Positions 6,423-8,844 of a stretch of 8,844 nucleotides of DNA are shown one piece after another. The DNA is taken from the NCBI GenBank assembly GCA_029263275.1, contig JAJCXU010000276.1:1-8844 (forward strand), read 5' to 3'. This DNA is from Ilumatobacter sp. (lineage in GTDB: Bacteria > Actinomycetota > Acidimicrobiia > Acidimicrobiales > Ilumatobacteraceae). Below the pieces are notes generated by a model. The model was given only the letters and a program-made list of their open reading frames with translations, searched no databases and was not told where the DNA came from. Every line of letters begins with the position of its first letter. The stretch's first letter is position 1. The translations under genes and the position numbers were made by a program.

Positions 6423-7127
6423 TCAGCGTGTGTGGAGTGAATGCGTGAAGAGCGCACGGAGGGCAAGATGCCACACCTGGCGGATGCGCTCGGTGCCGTG
6501 CCCCATGATTCGACGGTGGAGATCGTACGACTCGAAGCTGGTCTGCACCATCGCTGCGTCGAGGACGAAGCCGCCGTCGGCGCCGAGCTGATCGAGTTCG
6601 GCCGCGAAGTGATTGCGCATCTGTGTGACAGTGAACTGGTAGATAGCTTCCATGGCTTCATCGATGCTCGGAATGTCTGGCGCTCGATATCGCGCCACGC
6701 GCCCGACCTCGTATGTGACGGCGAGTAAGCGGAGCCGGCTGTCGACCCATGCGTCGACGCGACGCTCGAGGGAGCCCATGCCGAGGTCGGGAACCGCAGC
6801 AAGCTGTGTCGCCCGGGTGATTTCGTGGTCGATCGCGGTGCGGACGAGGTCGTTGATGTCTTCGAAGTACCGGAACACCGACCGGTGCGAGACGCCGGCG
6901 CGGTCGGCGATTTCCCCAACGCTCGGGTTGAGCGAGCCTTCCCGCACGATGTCGAGGAGCGCAACAATCACCCGTTGCCGATTGCGGGTGCGGCGTAGCG
7001 TTCGACCGTCTCCGTCTCCGTGGTCGGTGGTGGTGGCTTCCGAGGTGGTCGGTTCGGGCTGCACACTTGGTGCAGCGCGCTCCGTATCGTGCTCGGACAC
7101 ATCGGAATCGGTTGTCGGCTCGATCAT
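6423..7127 (-). CDS. TetR-family transcriptional regulator
   Basis: With the ATG at 7127 the protein has 234 residues. That start has GGAGGGA five bases upstream; the alternative ATG at 7139 adds only four residues and sits on a poorer site. About 40 acidic, Thr/Glu-rich, probably disordered residues precede the DNA-binding domain (about 42-95). The helix-turn-helix core is SVGEIADRAGVSHRSVFRYFEDINDLV. The C-terminal ligand domain (about 100-234) is family-specific and I cannot name its effector. The family usually represses its own or a neighbouring gene until a small molecule binds. It is divergent from the DUF2786 gene and convergent with the monooxygenase. Either could be its target, though divergent TetR arrangements are the more usual sign of control. 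Confidence 0.93.
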   Translation of the reverse strand: MIEPTTDSDVSEHDTERAAPSVQPEPTTSEATTTDHGDGDGRTLRRTRNRQRVIVALLDIVREGSLNPSVGEIADRAGVSHRSVFRYFEDINDLVRTAIDHEITRATQLAAVPDLGMGSLERRVDAWVDSRLRLLAVTYEVGRVARYRAPDIPSIDEAMEAIYQFTVTQMRNHFAAELDQLGADGGFVLDAAMVQTSFESYDLHRRIMGHGTERIRQVWHLALRALFTHSLHTR

Positions 7128-7268
7128 CGATCCCTCCATATCCCTACGCTACGTCGAGATGGTGTGCACCGTCAGTAGTGGACGGCTGCTTTCTCATCAA
7201 ACGTCAGTCGGCGTGACAAAAGAAAATGATGTCTCTGACCTGCCACGATACAGAATTCGGGGTTGCCG
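7128..7268. promoter_or_regulatory. Divergent region with possible TetR promoter and operator
   Basis: On the minus strand TTGATG (7200-7195) and TACTGA (7177-7172) are spaced 17 bases apart and could be the regulator's promoter. The inverted repeat CCGTC (7169-7173)/GACGG (7181-7185) overlaps that -10, where an autorepressor would bind. CGTCAGT occurs twice in direct orientation (7170-7176, 7202-7208), 32 bp or about three helical turns apart. An A-rich patch (7218-7226) stands out from the GC-rich surroundings. I could not place a promoter for the plus-strand gene. Confidence 0.4.
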
Positions 7269-8006
7269 ATGAGCAAAACGTCCGAAAGTGACCTGCTCGT
7301 GCGGGTTCGCAAGCTACTTGATAAGGCTGAGCGGACATCGAACGCCCATGAGGCGGACGCGTTCTCGCGAAAGGCTGCTGAGTTGATTGCCGAGCACCGG
7401 ATCGACCCTGACCGGTTGGCAGCAGTCGATGCCGGCGATGACCTCCGCGTGCGCGAGATCGAGCTGGGCCGTGGTGCCTATGTACGTGCCCGATTGGCGC
7501 TCCTGGTCGCTGTCGCCGAGGCCCATGACGTGCAGGTCGTGTTCCAGTCTCGGCCCCACGGCACGGTGGCGATGGCGGCGGGCTTTCGGAGTGACCTGGA
7601 AGTCGTCGAGGTGATGTACACGTCGTTGCACCAGCAGGCGGCGTCGCAGATGGCCAGCGCGAAGCGCCAGACCGGCGCGGCGACACAGCGGTTTCGACGA
7701 TCGTTCCTGTTCGGATTCGCCGATCGGATCGGCGAAGTGTTGGGCGAGTCGGCGCGTCGTGCCGAGGAGTTGGCCGACGATCACGGCAGAGGGAGCGGCA
7801 CGACCACGGCGCGGGCGTTGGCGACTCGGGATCGCAACCAACGCATCGACGACTTTGCGGCAGCGTCGTTCGGTCGGGTGCGCTCCGCTCGTGCCGCCAG
7901 CGCCGCCCAAGTTGGCGGCTGGGGTGCGGGTGCGGCAGCAGCCGGTGCTGCCGATGTTGGTCGAACCCGACTGGCGGGCCGGCAGGCGATTGGACGGTCG
8001 AAGTGA
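7269..8006 (+). CDS. DUF2786-domain protein
   Basis: The N-terminal segment (about 8-48) has the DUF2786 pattern: VRKLLDKAERTSNAHEADAF, then KAAELIAEHRID. Function is not established for the family. A middle region (about 58-160) is predicted to be folded, with a helix-rich stretch around ARLALLVAVAEAHDV and FLFGFADRIGEVL. The C-terminus (about 205-245) is Ala/Gly/Arg-rich and probably flexible. There is no signal peptide or membrane helix, so it is cytoplasmic. The ATG at 7269 (245 residues) is preferred over an in-frame TTG at 7263; GGGG six bases upstream is the only ribosome-binding hint. Its stop overlaps the next gene's GTG (GTGA), so the two products are probably made in step and may act together. 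Confidence 0.85.
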   Translation: MSKTSESDLLVRVRKLLDKAERTSNAHEADAFSRKAAELIAEHRIDPDRLAAVDAGDDLRVREIELGRGAYVRARLALLVAVAEAHDVQVVFQSRPHGTVAMAAGFRSDLEVVEVMYTSLHQQAASQMASAKRQTGAATQRFRRSFLFGFADRIGEVLGESARRAEELADDHGRGSGTTTARALATRDRNQRIDDFAAASFGRVRSARAASAAQVGGWGAGAAAAGAADVGRTRLAGRQAIGRSK

Positions 8007-8497
8007 GCGACCCGGATCACACCGCTGTCTACGCGGCTGAGTTGGCGGCCTTCGATGGCACCGATCTCGAAGCGGTGCGAGCGTTCGAGTTCATCGCTGG
8101 CGTGTTGCGTCTCGTCGTCGACGGCCCCTGGTGGCCGGGCGGAGTGGTGAGCGTCGAGCGATCGCGGGCTGACGCTTCGGCATCGGTGACGCGGTGCACG
8201 GTTGACTCGGATGGGGAGCGCGCTGCCATCAGGCTCTCGCAACCGCAAATGACGGTCGCCACGGCTGCGCATGAATTGGCCCATGCTCTCGCCGGGTCGG
8301 GTCGGGGCCACGACGCGGTGTACCGCCGCGCGTATCTCGACCTGATCCGGGTCATCACGAATCTCGACACGACGGACCGCCGCCACGACATCCACGTCTC
8401 GCAGTTGGCCGAGGCGTTTGCGGCCGCCGGGCTCAAGGTGGGGGAGCGCGAGTGGCCTGCGCCACCCGACGCAATCGGCAGCGCAATTGCACTCTGA
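8003..8497 (+). CDS. Small HELAH zinc-metallopeptidase-like protein
   Basis: The 164-residue cytoplasmic protein has HELAH at 90-94 (HExxH: two zinc-ligand histidines and catalytic Glu91). His103 in GRGHDAVYRRAY is a likely third ligand. The layout HELAHAL, a short gap, then GHxxxYR resembles SprT-like and related mini-metallopeptidases. It also fits the actinobacterial TIGR04338 metallohydrolase family as I remember it; that assignment is from memory. The rest, including the WWPGG segment near 43-47, shows no further known motif. The GTG start at 8003 is set by its overlap with the DUF2786 stop. Pairing with DUF2786 suggests a shared role, but the substrate is unknown. It ends 36 bases before the tRNA-Pro. 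Confidence 0.82.
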   Translation: MSDPDHTAVYAAELAAFDGTDLEAVRAFEFIAGVLRLVVDGPWWPGGVVSVERSRADASASVTRCTVDSDGERAAIRLSQPQMTVATAAHELAHALAGSGRGHDAVYRRAYLDLIRVITNLDTTDRRHDIHVSQLAEAFAAAGLKVGEREWPAPPDAIGSAIAL

Positions 8498-8533
8498 TCC
8501 TCAGTAGGCTCATCGGGCCCAACAGGGCGGATA

Positions 8534-8611
8534 CGGGGTGTAGCGCAGCTTGGTTAGCGCGCCTGCTTTGGGAGCAGGAGGCCGGGAGTTCGAATCTCCC
8601 CACCCCGACCA
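8534..8611 (+). tRNA. tRNA-Pro (anticodon TGG)
   Basis: A complete cloverleaf is visible. The acceptor is CGGGGTG/CACCCCG, the D arm GCGC..GCGC, and the anticodon stem CCTGC/GCAGG with loop TTTGGGA (anticodon 8569-8571). The T arm is GGGAG/CTCCC with loop TTCGAAT. The discriminator A at 8608 is followed by an encoded CCA (8609-8611). The gene is intact. The integrase gene just downstream makes its 3' half the likely attachment site of an integrated element. Confidence 0.96.
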
Positions 8612-8620
8612 CATCTACCA
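8585..8620 (+). other. Probable attachment site (att) in the tRNA-Pro 3' end
   Basis: Tyrosine integrases commonly recombine within the T arm and 3' end of a tRNA and restore the tRNA at one junction. An intact tRNA-Pro followed within 100 bp by a same-strand integrase start fits that arrangement. The exact core cannot be set without the far junction, so the limits given are approximate. Confidence 0.5.
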
Positions 8621-8624
8621 GGAG

Positions 8625-8677
8625 TGATACACTTGGCCTCGACCGGTCGAAGTGCCTATGTATCAGCGATGTATCAG
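8625..8677. repeat. Palindrome and repeat cluster between tRNA and integrase
   Basis: TCGACCGGTCGA at 8639-8650 is a perfect 12-bp palindrome, flanked by CACTT (8630-8634) and AAGTG (8650-8654) in inverted orientation. ATGTATCAG occurs at 8658-8666 and 8669-8677, 11 bp apart. An inverted copy of its core, TGATACA, starts at 8625. Such sites could be integrase arm sites, excisionase sites or a repressor operator for the integrase. Confidence 0.55.
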
Positions 8678-8710
8678 ACTTCGGATCGGTTTTCACCGAG
8701 GGAGTAGGTC

Positions 8711-8844
8711 ATGGCCTGGAAGCCAACGGGTTCTCCGATCGTCCGCAAGCAGCGCGACAAGTGGGTCGTTCGTGTCGATGGGGTTGACACCGTCACGGGT
8801 AAGCACAAGCCGAAACAGCTCGGTACGTACAAGTCCCAACCGTC
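8711..8844 (+). CDS. Tyrosine-recombinase-like integrase, N-terminus (cut by window edge)
   Basis: The ATG at 8711 follows a good GAGGGAG ribosome-binding site (8697-8703), and the frame stays open to the edge (44 codons). The visible part starts MAWKPTGSP and contains KWVVRVDGVDTVTGKHK and QLGTYK. This is the three-stranded pattern (W-x-x-R, TGKxK, LGTYxS) of the arm-type DNA-binding domain at the N-terminus of phage and island integrases. The core-binding and catalytic domains are outside the window, so the R-H-R-Y residues cannot be checked. Position beside a tRNA strongly supports the call. By family it would integrate and excise an element extending to the right of the window. Confidence 0.8.
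   Translation, partial: MAWKPTGSPIVRKQRDKWVVRVDGVDTVTGKHKPKQLGTYKSQP

Noticed and set aside
8487..8510. TTGCAC/TAGGCT as a tRNA-Pro promoter
   Set aside because: The spacing of 12 bases is too short for a normal sigma-70 type promoter.
1..8844. CRISPR array, rRNA or insertion sequence
   Set aside because: I found no regularly spaced repeats, rRNA-like sequence or transposase. The only mobility gene is the integrase start at the right edge.

Overview
The window looks like chromosomal DNA from a high-GC actinobacterium. The signs are GTG starts, four-base start/stop overlaps, an EthA-type monooxygenase, a DUF2786/metallopeptidase pair and Pro/Thr/Ala-rich exported proteins. A marine or soil Acidimicrobiia-like lineage is my guess, from general resemblance only. 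Genes are dense, and no stretch over 300 bases lacks a gene.

Left part (1-1770, minus strand): an OmpR/PhoB-type response regulator is followed, with a GTGA overlap, by its sensor histidine kinase, whose C-terminal ATPase part runs off the left edge. A 149-bp divergent intergenic region separates this pair from a plus-strand cluster.

Centre (1920-6242, plus strand): five tightly packed genes form a probable operon. They are a secreted protein with an Asp/Glu/His-rich tail, a membrane-anchored Ser/Pro/Ala-rich stalk protein, an ApbE-type FAD:protein FMN transferase, a ferric-reductase-like transmembrane protein with two pairs of candidate haem histidines, and an EthA-like Baeyer-Villiger monooxygenase. 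The first four look like a membrane/extracytoplasmic redox module, and the divergent two-component system is its likely regulator. The most striking detail is that the stalk gene and the apbE-like gene share one reading frame, separated only by TGA-ACG. The transferase has no signal peptide, while the stalk upstream carries exactly the membrane anchor and linker that would place it outside the cell.

Right part: a minus-strand tRNA-Gly(TCC) and a minus-strand TetR-family regulator converge on the monooxygenase. Divergent from the regulator is a plus-strand pair, a DUF2786 protein coupled by GTGA overlap to a small HELAH metallopeptidase-like protein. A plus-strand tRNA-Pro(TGG) follows. A tyrosine-integrase-like gene begins 99 bp beyond it and is cut by the right edge. 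This marks the probable left end of an island or prophage integrated at the tRNA, with a short zone of palindromes and repeats between tRNA and integrase.
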